Shown here: positions 32,312 to 40,424 of the stretch, piece after piece | Numbering within the stretch: position 1 is the first letter of the stretch | Layout: the number at the start of each line of letters is the position of its first letter | Assembly: GCF_000151665.1 (NCBI RefSeq) | Contig: NW_013171818.1 | Location: 134,001 to 198,000 of the forward strand | DNA: 64,000 nucleotides | Source: Blastocystis hominis | Lineage: Eukaryota > Sar > Bigyra > Opalinata > Blastocystidae | Direction: 5' to 3' | Position numbers and translations under genes: made by a program | The notes under the pieces: model-generated | Seen by the model: the letters and a program-made list of their open reading frames with translations, nothing else | Databases searched by the model: none | Told to the model about the DNA's origin: nothing

Positions 32312-34045
32312 ATGCTTATTCAAGGCTCACCTACCAACGGCTCATTCACTTGGATCAACCCTTACAAGTACAAGAATCCTTACATCACTTCTATGACTGT
32401 CCTGTTTCGACCCAAGGATGCCCAGGCTATGTTCAACAACGTGGACACGACGAACATTGTCACGAATTCGAAGAATGAGAAGGTAACAATCTTTGCTGGT
32501 TTTTACACGATCAGTGAGATCATTGCCATCCTTAATACCATGACCGATACTACATTCTCGATATCCACGAATGCCTCGTCGTTCGGTTGTATCTGGATTC
32601 AGTCTCCACACACAATTGATTTCACAGATGCACCTGACATTCGTGAGATCCTCGGCTTCGATGGACGAACTGTCATTCTACCTGCTTCGTTCAGTGGATC
32701 GAACGTGATTGATATCACGCGAAATCGACAAGTGATCCAGGTCTACTCGACGATCGTGCGATCATCGGACCTGAAGATTGCGAACCAGAACAACAACCTG
32801 CTCACCACGATGATCATTGACGATCCAACGGTTGACTACGTGCGAAGTGTGGAAGACGTGTGCATTCCAATGATCACTCGGTTTGATCAATTGATGTTCG
32901 TGTTCCGCGATATGGATGGCAAGATGATGCGACTGAACGGCGAATTCGAACTCCAGTTGACGATTGAGGACGTGATGGAGGAAGTGCCTTCATCGATTGC
33001 CTCTGCAAACCAGTTCTCCATGATCGAAGTGTTCGGTAATACCACGAAGAAGGAAGTGAAGCTGGACAATTCTCTCTCGTTCGACCAGTGCTACATCTCG
33101 TCTGTGTCGTTGTATACGGACTTCGTGTTGCACAATGTGCCGACTGATCAAGTGGTGCTAATCAATGCTGGCGCTATGATTCAAGAGATCGCGATACCAC
33201 GCGGTGCATACGACATCGAAACGATCATTGCAAAGCTGAATGCAAGTGATGCCCTGTTCGAATTGGTGTATAGCGGTGAGAATGCGTTCCACATCACGGT
33301 AGATCACTTCTACATGATTGATTTCACGAATGCACCAGAGATCAGGTCGATCCTCGGATTCGAATCGGACATCTTGGTGAAAGGAGTGGATAACCCGAAG
33401 CGCTACTACCTGTCGTCCTCGTGTAATCACGTGGTTGTTACTGACAGCAGGGACTCGCACGTGCTAACAATGCCTACTGGATACTACACGTTCTTTGAGT
33501 ATATCGAGGCTGTCGGTGTCGATATGGTGAAAGTGCTTCCACTCATATCCATGACGATCGAGGATGATCATGTTCGCTTCAATGATCAATCCAACAGTTG
33601 GTATTTCGATCGATCCAGTGTTGACACGACGATCGATGGTTTTGGTTGGACTCCATGGTTCAAACTGTCTCCATCGACTCACAATTTGTGCATCGAACGT
33701 CCCGTGGAGTCTCAATTCGATCCTGCGAACAGTGATTCCCCACCCGATGCGACGAATGATCAAGGTCTTGGTGGTCATGCATACCTCGATCCATCACATG
33801 TTGTGTATGACTGGAAATTGCGTACCTCGAACTATCGATTCGTGATCAAACTTCTCGCGACATACACGATGACGAATAGCGATGGTTCATTGTTCGATTC
33901 TGGAACCTTCTACATTACTGAGGACACGACTACATCGCTCAACATGAATTCCTTGATGACCTCATGTTTCATTAATTCAGTGCTCGATATGCTGAGATTC
34001 GTGACATCCCACCATCTCATCAAGAAGCAATTGTATAGACAGTGA
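32312..34045 (+). CDS. Large beta-rich vertex/fibre-like protein
   Basis: 577 codons, no recognised enzyme motif. It contains at least two copies of a module: a beta hairpin with VTIFAGFYTISEIIAILN or AIPRGAYDIETIIAKLN, followed by IDFTDAPDIREILGFDG or IDFTNAPEIRSILGFES, i.e. G-x-Y-x-[IL]-x-x-[IL]-I-x-x-L-N ... D-F-T-x-A-P-x-I-R-x-I-L-G-F. Modules of this kind are known to me from spike/fibre or penton-associated proteins of Polintons and adintoviruses. A closing motif FVFRDMDGKMMRLNGEFEL recurs in the next proteins of the cluster. First gene of the element's left arm; the start is not in the TAAATG context, so it may be truncated at the N-terminus. Confidence 0.6.
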   Translation: MLIQGSPTNGSFTWINPYKYKNPYITSMTVLFRPKDAQAMFNNVDTTNIVTNSKNEKVTIFAGFYTISEIIAILNTMTDTTFSISTNASSFGCIWIQSPHTIDFTDAPDIREILGFDGRTVILPASFSGSNVIDITRNRQVIQVYSTIVRSSDLKIANQNNNLLTTMIIDDPTVDYVRSVEDVCIPMITRFDQLMFVFRDMDGKMMRLNGEFELQLTIEDVMEEVPSSIASANQFSMIEVFGNTTKKEVKLDNSLSFDQCYISSVSLYTDFVLHNVPTDQVVLINAGAMIQEIAIPRGAYDIETIIAKLNASDALFELVYSGENAFHITVDHFYMIDFTNAPEIRSILGFESDILVKGVDNPKRYYLSSSCNHVVVTDSRDSHVLTMPTGYYTFFEYIEAVGVDMVKVLPLISMTIEDDHVRFNDQSNSWYFDRSSVDTTIDGFGWTPWFKLSPSTHNLCIERPVESQFDPANSDSPPDATNDQGLGGHAYLDPSHVVYDWKLRTSNYRFVIKLLATYTMTNSDGSLFDSGTFYITEDTTTSLNMNSLMTSCFINSVLDMLRFVTSHHLIKKQLYRQ

Positions 34046-35352
34046 AAAACAACGGAGATACTATGTCATGGACTGCGAAGAATTACGCACCAGAACTGGA
34101 ATTGAGTATCACATCTGGTAATACGCCCGAGTTGGTAATTAATGGCTCCTCGATCGGTCCCTGGTATTCCAAGGATTGTGTACATCACAGCAGGGTATTC
34201 GTAGACACCACACATCTCGTCGTTAAATTCGAAGGTTACGACAAGACAGTGGATGTGACAATACCACGAGGTGTATAAACTGCTTTAGCAATTGAGCAGA
34301 TGATTGCTAAAGGTTTCAATGCAATCGATGGATATCGAATCTTTGATCAAGAGGAAAATGGAGGTCTTATAGTCTTAGCACATCGAAGTAATGAACATCC
34401 TTCGATGGTAGTGATATCCAATGACAATCCAATCATTCCAGTGACTCCAGGTATAACTCGTAGAATCGAATTCACATTTTATAGAAATTGGTACGTCAAG
34501 ATGCCCGAGTTGACATCGCCATACGAGTTTGCGATGGCAAACATCGACGGACTGACGGCGGCGAATATGATCAATGGGTATACGTTCACGAATCGTGAAA
34601 TGACTATAGCATTCATACAGCCGACACGCGTTGCATATGTGGGAAATCAAAGATTCCCAGGGACAATGAAGTCGTCCCAATTTGTCGCATCTCCTTCGTT
34701 CACGTCGACTACCTTCCTTGACTGGGAACAACCTCAGTCATACACGACTATCAAGACGATTCGCTTCCCGTACGGAATGATGACACTAGACGATAGTGTT
34801 GCTGAGACAGATATCGCGTACACGGATGACACGGTGAAGCACAAGTGGACCATACCATCACGACTGACACAGGCTGACATGATATGGCGCTTGAACCAGT
34901 GTTTTGACTCGGCTGCACTGGACATACGATGGAAAGCTGAGTCAGATGGGTACTACATTCACGCGGACTACGTGTTCTCGTTGAGTGGTAACCTGGGAAC
35001 CATAGTTCCCGCTTCAGGATCGCAATCGCATACATGGCGTATCCCTTTCGACGATGGTGTGTACTATGCCAACTATGGTCCAATGGTTGCCGAGTATCCT
35101 GTCGATATCACGAACGGTCTATCGAACATACAGCTGTATTGCAACATCGTGAAAAGCAAGACGATACCACTGCTTGCGAATGTCCCGATAGACAGCTTGT
35201 ACAAGAATTACTTCTACAAGAATCGCATGTTGGTACCATGTTCTGAATTGCTTGATCGCATCGTGTACGAATTGAAGGACGAAAATGGTGACCCGCTATC
35301 GTTCATTGGGAACGTGTACCTGCTAATCGGTTTTACCGTAGTCAATAAATGA
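34042..35352 (+). pseudogene. Vertex/fibre-like protein gene interrupted by a stop codon
   Basis: Two ORFs in the same frame, 34042-34278 and 34300-35352, separated only by a TAA at 34276-34278. Around the stop the sequence reads VDVTIPRGV, stop, TALAIEQMIAKGFNAIDG, which aligns with the intact module IAIPRGAYDIETIIAKLNAS of the preceding gene, so the stop has replaced the tyrosine or next codon of one continuous gene. The C-terminal motif VYELKDENGDPLSFIGNVYL is shared with the family. Possible readings are an inactivated gene, stop read-through, or an assembly error; a real nonsense mutation is simplest. Confidence 0.6.
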
Positions 35353-35474
35353 ATCTAGTGTTCAACATTGCTCGAACGTACGAACATGAATTCACGAGTA
35401 ACTACCTGATTCGAAGTGACATGGTAATCGATCGAGTGTCTCGACTGGCACCTGTCTTGTCCTTGATCGAGTGA
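35349..35474 (+). CDS. Short ORF of the fibre-like cluster
   Basis: 41 codons from an ATG in the TAAATG context (MNLVFNIARTYEHEFTSN). It overlaps the end of the preceding gene by 4 nt (ATGA-type overlap). It may be the N-terminal piece of the next short ORF (35481-35668), which is in another frame; together they would be a shortened family member. Confidence 0.4.
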   Translation: MNLVFNIARTYEHEFTSNYLIRSDMVIDRVSRLAPVLSLIE

Positions 35475-35480
35475 ACAACA

Positions 35481-35668
35481 TGCAAGAACGACGACAGTCT
35501 CCGTTGGTTATACTGAACGAGGAGTACACAGAGAATGCACACATGAATGTCGTGGTACCCAAAAGTCGCAAATGGTCATTCTCGTTGACCGATAAGACCG
35601 GTGCAACGATTGCCTTACCAATGCCGATTACGGTGTGCATTCACTTCCATGTTCTCCAAAGTAAATGA
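35481..35668 (+). CDS. Short ORF with the family C-terminal motif
   Basis: 62 codons from ATG 35481 (MQERRQSPLVILNEEYTENA). The end KWSFSLTDKTGATIALPMPI with TVCIHFHVLQ matches the C-terminal motif W-x-[LF]-x-D-x-x-G-x-x-[IL]-x-[LF] of the neighbouring fibre-like proteins. Either a small structural protein or the remnant of a frameshifted one. The stop TGA overlaps the next start (TAAATGA). Confidence 0.45.
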
Positions 35669-36360
35669 GTCATAATCGTGCACTACCGGTAAGTGTGATT
35701 AACCACAATACAGTAATTCCGAAGAACAACGAACGATACCATGAAACGTTCAACACAGTGATCATGCCCCGTGACCTTGTGTACAAGATCACTTCGATTA
35801 CGTGCAAGATCGATACAACGTCTCTCTGGAACATTCGTGCAATAAATGTCGTGAAGGTTCAAATGTTGTCAGGGTTTGAAATGGTGTACAACGTCGGTCC
35901 TGGTTACTACTCGATTACCGAGTTATGCCGTGCGATAGCCGATTCCATCCAGGTAGACGATGTCAACCGAGCACACTTGAACAGTGATGTGGCGACCGCT
36001 GTTGACCTTAGTGGCGCATCTGATTACACGAGTATCCTCAAGTTGGAAGGTATCGTTGAGGCAGGTATGGTAGCGAGTGAACCCTACGACATCACGAACA
36101 GCATGAGTGTGATCCGAGTGTACAGTAGTATCAATGCTCAAACATTCGGTCTGAAGAGTCCGTTGATCGATAACCTGATTCATGTATCGATGGGACTGAA
36201 CAACATGATCACCTGGGACAACCTATCAATCGATGTGATTGAACAATCGAACCTGGACTACATTGATTGGGTGCTGACAGATGCGAATGACCGTCCGATC
36301 TCATTGAATTCGAATGTCTACATCTCATTCACGATATCTTGTTACACCAAAGTAAAGTAG
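35665..36360 (+). CDS. Vertex/fibre-like beta-rich protein, 231 aa
   Basis: ATG in TAAATG context overlapping the previous stop. Contains FEMVYNVGPGYYSITELCRA with IADSIQ, the same G-Y-Y-x-I-x-E-L module as the large protein, and ends DWVLTDANDRPISLNSNVYI plus SFTISCYTKVK, the family C-terminal motif. One module only, so it may form one subunit of a vertex complex. Followed by a double hairpin at 36360-36401. Confidence 0.55.
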   Translation: MSHNRALPVSVINHNTVIPKNNERYHETFNTVIMPRDLVYKITSITCKIDTTSLWNIRAINVVKVQMLSGFEMVYNVGPGYYSITELCRAIADSIQVDDVNRAHLNSDVATAVDLSGASDYTSILKLEGIVEAGMVASEPYDITNSMSVIRVYSSINAQTFGLKSPLIDNLIHVSMGLNNMITWDNLSIDVIEQSNLDYIDWVLTDANDRPISLNSNVYISFTISCYTKVK

Positions 36361-36401
36361 GGGAGACTGTTGGTCTCCCCGGGAGGAACTTTGTTCCTCC
36401 C
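36360..36401. repeat. Tandem double hairpin 1
   Basis: Stem GGGGAGAC with loop TGTTG and GTCTCCCC, immediately followed by stem GGGAGGAAC, loop TTT, GTTCCTCCC. Lies between a stop codon and the next TAAATG start. Confidence 0.9.
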
Positions 36402-36408
36402 ATAGTAA

Positions 36409-37077
36409 ATGGATGAATACGTTGCTACAATTCCAATCATTCGATTCAAACCACACAAAGTGAAATCGAGAAACATGATGGACAAGATGTTGAATCGATA
36501 TTTCGATAAAGTCGTTGAAAGTGAATTCAATCAACAACGAATGAGAAGCGAACAATGGCGACAGAAGCGAACCTTGTTTGATTCATACATGAATCTCTCA
36601 CCTGCTGAACGTCGTCGTGTATCCGTCTCGGACATGCGTGGATATCAAATGCAGCGAATTGATAATGAGAACATGCTGTTGTACTCATTCGAGGACAACG
36701 TGGTCTACAATGCTAAAATTGACAATAAGTTCAACAAGATCATTGTCCAGTCTGTGAATCACGAGTTATCTGATATGGAGAAACGAGCTATCTTTGATAA
36801 TCCATTTGGATATGAGCCAGTATCACCCTATCGTATCCGCTACCAGAGATCACAGGTTGGCGATGCACAAATCGTGAATATAACTGGTGATCTTGGAACC
36901 AGCATCAACGAAATGAAGAATGCTGCTGAAACCATATCGAATGCAGCTCAACAAATGGGAGAAAGCATTAACACATTTGCTCAACAGAATGCAACGATTA
37001 TCAATGATTTTGCTGGCTTGCGAGACGATGTGACAGCACAAGGTGATCCAGATCGAGCAGTCACTGCTGTGGAATGA
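36409..37077 (+). CDS. Uncharacterised element protein, 222 aa
   Basis: ATG in the TAAATG context. Basic N-terminal half (FKPHKVKSRNMMDKMLNRYF, MRSEQWRQKRTLFD) followed by a helical C-terminal part (MKNAAETISNAAQQMGESIN). No family recognised. The last 35 nt overlap the next ORF, which is in another frame and lacks a good start codon, so the two may be one protein split by a frameshift (see findings). Confidence 0.6.
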   Translation: MDEYVATIPIIRFKPHKVKSRNMMDKMLNRYFDKVVESEFNQQRMRSEQWRQKRTLFDSYMNLSPAERRRVSVSDMRGYQMQRIDNENMLLYSFEDNVVYNAKIDNKFNKIIVQSVNHELSDMEKRAIFDNPFGYEPVSPYRIRYQRSQVGDAQIVNITGDLGTSINEMKNAAETISNAAQQMGESINTFAQQNATIINDFAGLRDDVTAQGDPDRAVTAVE

Positions 37078-38812
37078 CGACAATAGTACAGTTTATGTTA
37101 AAGGTGTGACACACTCTGCGAAACGAGGTGGCCCGAAATACAAAGACTTGGTAGCTGAAGGTCGTGTTGAACGTGGTCGATGGATGGTCAAACCCGAAGT
37201 ACAACCTCTGAATGTAACGAGTGAAATCGTACAACAGATGGATGTGTCGCCCATTATCGCCAAGTTGGATGAAGTGATTACTGTGATGAACAGCTTCGAT
37301 ATCCAGGTGAACCTTGTTAACATTCATGGAGCAATCAACAAAGTAGCACAACGAATCAACTTCTTAGAAGATAAGAAGACAGGTTATCCTATGATGGTGT
37401 ACTTGTTGGCAGAGGTTAATTCTAAATTGACAAATACGAACGATGGAATCAAGTCGTTGAGTGATAAGTATGCTGAAGTGGCAACAAGCATTGCAACAGG
37501 AGACGACAAGTTGATCCAGAAAATTGGTGACTTGGTAAATCAACAGAAGTCTGTGATTGAGGAGAGTAATAGATATCTGCAAGGAGTCGAAGCTCGTCTC
37601 CAAGGAATTGAAAACAAACCTGATCCTCCTGCAATTGCTGATATCCAAGCATTGATTCCAACCCAAAGTGAAATGCGAATCGATGGATTGACAGAGTTCA
37701 TGAAGGCGCAGTACAATGATTTCTTGAAACAATGGCTAGAGCGAAACAGCTTCATTCAGCAATTTGTATCTGCTGAGTTGGCAAAAGCATATGATAAAAT
37801 CAACAAACGGTTGGTTGAATCATTCAATACATTCACACCTTTGATTCAAAACGTGTCCAATGAATTGCAGACTACGAATCAGAATCTGATAGCTCTTGGT
37901 AATGCGGTTGCAGAAGAGGGAAAGGCAACTAGGAAACAACTATTGGATGGCACGAATGCTCTGGGCAACCAATATGAACAAGGACAAGCTCTAACAACCA
38001 AGTTAATCAAAGATTCTACGGGTGCAATTGTTAATCAACTTGAAAACGGACAGACTAAAACTGGTAACCTGTTGACAAATGGATTCAATTCCATGAGTAG
38101 CCAACTCACTGACAATCAGACTCAAACTAACAACCTGTTGACAAATGTTGGTAATGCAGTTGTTGATGGACATGCTCAAACTGGTCAGCTGATTACTACA
38201 ATGAGTAATCATTTTGCTGATACTCAGCTGTCCCGGGAACAATTATATCAACAATTGTATCAGCAGAATATGAGAGGAATCCAGAACTTAATGGATGCCA
38301 TTTGGCAATCATATGAATATTTCCGGAATCAGCCACAAATTCAACCTGTGATTGTACTGGACGGTCGTCAATCTGAAAGTGTAAATGCTAGTTTCACACC
38401 TCAAGCAATCGATCAAGTGAATCGAGCTGCAGCCTTGATTGACGCGTATGAAAGTAAAGATTCTAATTCCACCAAGGATAGTTGGGAAAGCGATGATACT
38501 CGCGAAGATTTCATTGCTTTCTCAAGTTTGCTTGCTCGCAATTTCAACAATCCTGTTTTCGCTCAATTCGCAAATGACCTTGGATTCTCACGTCTCTTCA
38601 GGGCTTATCGTGATCGAAATGAAGACCCCGAACTGATGAGTTTCTTCATACGAGTAGCTAATAGTAAGGACCTAACTCCTGATTATTTGGACTACATGAA
38701 AAACAAGATCAAACGGTTTGCTGTCAATGTGGATCAACAATTCGAGCAATATCTGCAAAATACATATAATACGATCAAGGATATGTTCGTTACACAAGGT
38801 TTCAATGGCTAA
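37043..38812 (+). CDS. Long coiled-coil / repeat protein, structural
   Basis: 589-codon frame. Mostly helical, rich in Asn, Gln, Leu and Thr, with a run of related 18-residue units such as TKLIKDSTGAIVNQLENGQ, TGNLLTNGFNSMSSQLTDNQ and TNNLLTNVGNAVVDGHAQ (about 37990-38230), as in fibrous or tape-like virion proteins. No ATG near the start of the frame: first candidates are a GTG at 37043 or an internal Met at residue 48. The C-terminal 120 residues form a separate helical domain. Likely structural; possibly fused with the preceding ORF. Confidence 0.55.
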   Translation: MIQIEQSLLWNDDNSTVYVKGVTHSAKRGGPKYKDLVAEGRVERGRWMVKPEVQPLNVTSEIVQQMDVSPIIAKLDEVITVMNSFDIQVNLVNIHGAINKVAQRINFLEDKKTGYPMMVYLLAEVNSKLTNTNDGIKSLSDKYAEVATSIATGDDKLIQKIGDLVNQQKSVIEESNRYLQGVEARLQGIENKPDPPAIADIQALIPTQSEMRIDGLTEFMKAQYNDFLKQWLERNSFIQQFVSAELAKAYDKINKRLVESFNTFTPLIQNVSNELQTTNQNLIALGNAVAEEGKATRKQLLDGTNALGNQYEQGQALTTKLIKDSTGAIVNQLENGQTKTGNLLTNGFNSMSSQLTDNQTQTNNLLTNVGNAVVDGHAQTGQLITTMSNHFADTQLSREQLYQQLYQQNMRGIQNLMDAIWQSYEYFRNQPQIQPVIVLDGRQSESVNASFTPQAIDQVNRAAALIDAYESKDSNSTKDSWESDDTREDFIAFSSLLARNFNNPVFAQFANDLGFSRLFRAYRDRNEDPELMSFFIRVANSKDLTPDYLDYMKNKIKRFAVNVDQQFEQYLQNTYNTIKDMFVTQGFNG

Positions 38813-38850
38813 TGAATATATCTTTGATCTTCTTTTCACTTTGTAGGCAT

Positions 38851-38889
38851 GGGGCACTTCGTGCCCCCGGGGAAATCTACGATTTCCCC
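38851..38889. repeat. Tandem double hairpin 2
   Basis: GGGGCAC-TTC-GTGCCCC then GGGGAAATC, loop TAC, GATTTCCCC; directly precedes the start codon of the next gene at 38898. Confidence 0.9.
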
Positions 38890-38897
38890 ATACATAA

Positions 38898-39896
38898 ATG
38901 GCAATTCCATTCACTGTTGATATATCTGCCTTTTATGGCGAACCCGATTTCCGAGAACAGGATAGTGGAACGATTGTGGATCGACGCAAGACATTGAATC
39001 TACACAAGGAACTCGAAGCACCAGTGCAATCAAAGCGATCACGAAAGCGAACACCAAAACGAGCTAGTAAGACGAAAACAGCTGGTGCTATTGCTTTCAA
39101 TGGGGCGACCAAGGACACCGGTGGAGCCATTGCTTTCAAGGAAGGTGGTGCATGTCAGACAGACTCTAAATCCGCTGGAGCACTAGCCTTCAATGAAGCA
39201 CAATTGATGAACGAGCTAACCGGACTCAAGAAAGGCGGAGCACTTGGTACCATCGCTGCCACGATCATCCCAGCGCTCATTCAGATGGCTCCACAGATCA
39301 TCTCGAGTCTCAAAGAGCTAGTGAAGGGTAAGGAGGGTGGCGCGCTGAAATTCGGCGGTGCTTCTGCTGTGTTCCTCAATGGAATCAACCCTAGCGATTA
39401 CGACGACGTGTTGAAGACCATGAAAGCCATCGAACGACAAAGTAAAAACATCGAAGTCCGAGGTGGAGCCTTGTACGCCGGTTCAAGTCGTGTTGGCACG
39501 TTCTTCAAGAATGCCTGGAACAAGATCAAAGGTTGGTACGACAACAATGCCGACAAGTTAAAACCCATCACCGATATTCTGGTCAATGCTGGCACGAATG
39601 CTGCGAATAACGCGATCAACAAGGGTGTGAACTATGTGAGCAACAAGACAGGATCGGACACCGTGAGGCAGCTCGCGAATGTGATAGGTGACATGGCGAA
39701 GGGTACGGTGAGCGATGTGGCAAACCAGATTCAGGGAAAGGAAAGCAAAGCTGGCACTGGCTACGATATTTCTGACCTGGATAACGAGACACAAGCAATT
39801 GAAGTCCAGACGAAAAAAAAGAATCGCATCCTCACAGCCCTTCCACAGAACGAGAACAAGATAGAGAAGTCAGTGATCCGAAGGAGAGTGTACTGA
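38898..39896 (+). CDS. Minor virion/core protein with repeated protease-site-like motifs
   Basis: 332 codons from a TAAATG start. A basic stretch (QSKRSRKRTPKRASKTK) is followed by six near-repeats of [AG]GA[IL]xF or GGALx: AGAIAF, GGAIAF, AGALAF, GGALGT, GGALKF and GGALYAG. A hydrophobic segment (GTIAATIIPALIQMAPQIIS) and amphipathic helices follow. Basic, small-residue-rich precursor proteins cleaved at Gly-Gly-x or Ala-Gly-x sites by the adenain-like protease are typical of Polintons, adenoviruses and large DNA viruses, and the protease gene lies directly downstream. By position and composition it resembles the pVI/pX-type minor core proteins; this is inference. Confidence 0.6.
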   Translation: MAIPFTVDISAFYGEPDFREQDSGTIVDRRKTLNLHKELEAPVQSKRSRKRTPKRASKTKTAGAIAFNGATKDTGGAIAFKEGGACQTDSKSAGALAFNEAQLMNELTGLKKGGALGTIAATIIPALIQMAPQIISSLKELVKGKEGGALKFGGASAVFLNGINPSDYDDVLKTMKAIERQSKNIEVRGGALYAGSSRVGTFFKNAWNKIKGWYDNNADKLKPITDILVNAGTNAANNAINKGVNYVSNKTGSDTVRQLANVIGDMAKGTVSDVANQIQGKESKAGTGYDISDLDNETQAIEVQTKKKNRILTALPQNENKIEKSVIRRRVY

Positions 39897-39946
39897 GGGA
39901 CAGCAAAGCTTCCTCCGTACTGAGGAAGCTCTACACCCACGGCTAC

Positions 39947-40336
39947 ATGAATGTGGATGCTGAACCAATGACTTTCGATGAAGTTCGAAAACTGGCCAAG
40001 CAACTCGAGATACCCGACTTCGATGTGATGGAATTGGACAAGTACAAGAGACTGGCCAAAGAGTACAAAGAACCTGCGAATTGCATCATCTGGATACCCT
40101 TTGAAGACGGTGGTAAGCTCGGTCACTTTGTTTCTTGCTTCCGTGAAGACGACGGAACACTGAACTACCAGGACAGCTTTGGCGAGATGAATGACTTCCC
40201 GTTGACAGGTACGAACCGTGTATTCCGTGTGAACAAAGTGAAATACCAGTCGATCTTTGCCAACAACTGTGGCTACCTGGCACTCCTTCACTTGTACACG
40301 CACGACGCTGTTGACCCAGCTATCCAGAGGGTGTAA
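39947..40336 (+). CDS. Adenain-type cysteine protease (maturation protease)
   Basis: C5-like cysteine protease expected to cleave capsid or core precursors. From ATG 39947 the 129-residue product shows the triad in adenain order: His60 in KLGHFVSCF, Asp76 in NYQDSFG, and Cys108 in FANNCGYLAL, with Gln101 a candidate oxyanion residue. The frame is open upstream of this ATG (VLRDSKASSVLRKLYTHGYM, from about 39890), overlapping the end of the preceding ORF, and that segment reads like a real N-terminus, so translation may start at a non-ATG codon or upstream by overlap; adenains are usually about 200 aa. A 9-bp-stem hairpin (AGCTTCCTC / GAGGAAGCT, about 39908-39931) lies at the start. Confidence 0.82.
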   Translation: MNVDAEPMTFDEVRKLAKQLEIPDFDVMELDKYKRLAKEYKEPANCIIWIPFEDGGKLGHFVSCFREDDGTLNYQDSFGEMNDFPLTGTNRVFRVNKVKYQSIFANNCGYLALLHLYTHDAVDPAIQRV

Positions 40337-40373
40337 GGGGAAGCTTCGCTTCCCCGGGGGCACGTAGTGTCCC
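40337..40373. repeat. Tandem double hairpin 3
   Basis: GGGGAAGC-TTC-GCTTCCCC followed by GGGGCAC-GTA-GTGTCCC (one mismatch), directly after the protease stop codon. Confidence 0.88.
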
Positions 40374-40407
40374 TTACTGTAACTATTGTACTTAAAAGAG
40401 TTCAATA

Positions 40408-40424
40408 CATAAATACAAATAGAA
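40408..40424 (+). promoter_or_regulatory. ACATAAATA-class promoter element
   Basis: The sequence upstream of the KilA-N-like start fits ACATAAATANAAATANA, ending directly at ATG 40425. The same 17-mer pattern precedes the starts at 43416 and 46651 on the other strand. Confidence 0.5.
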
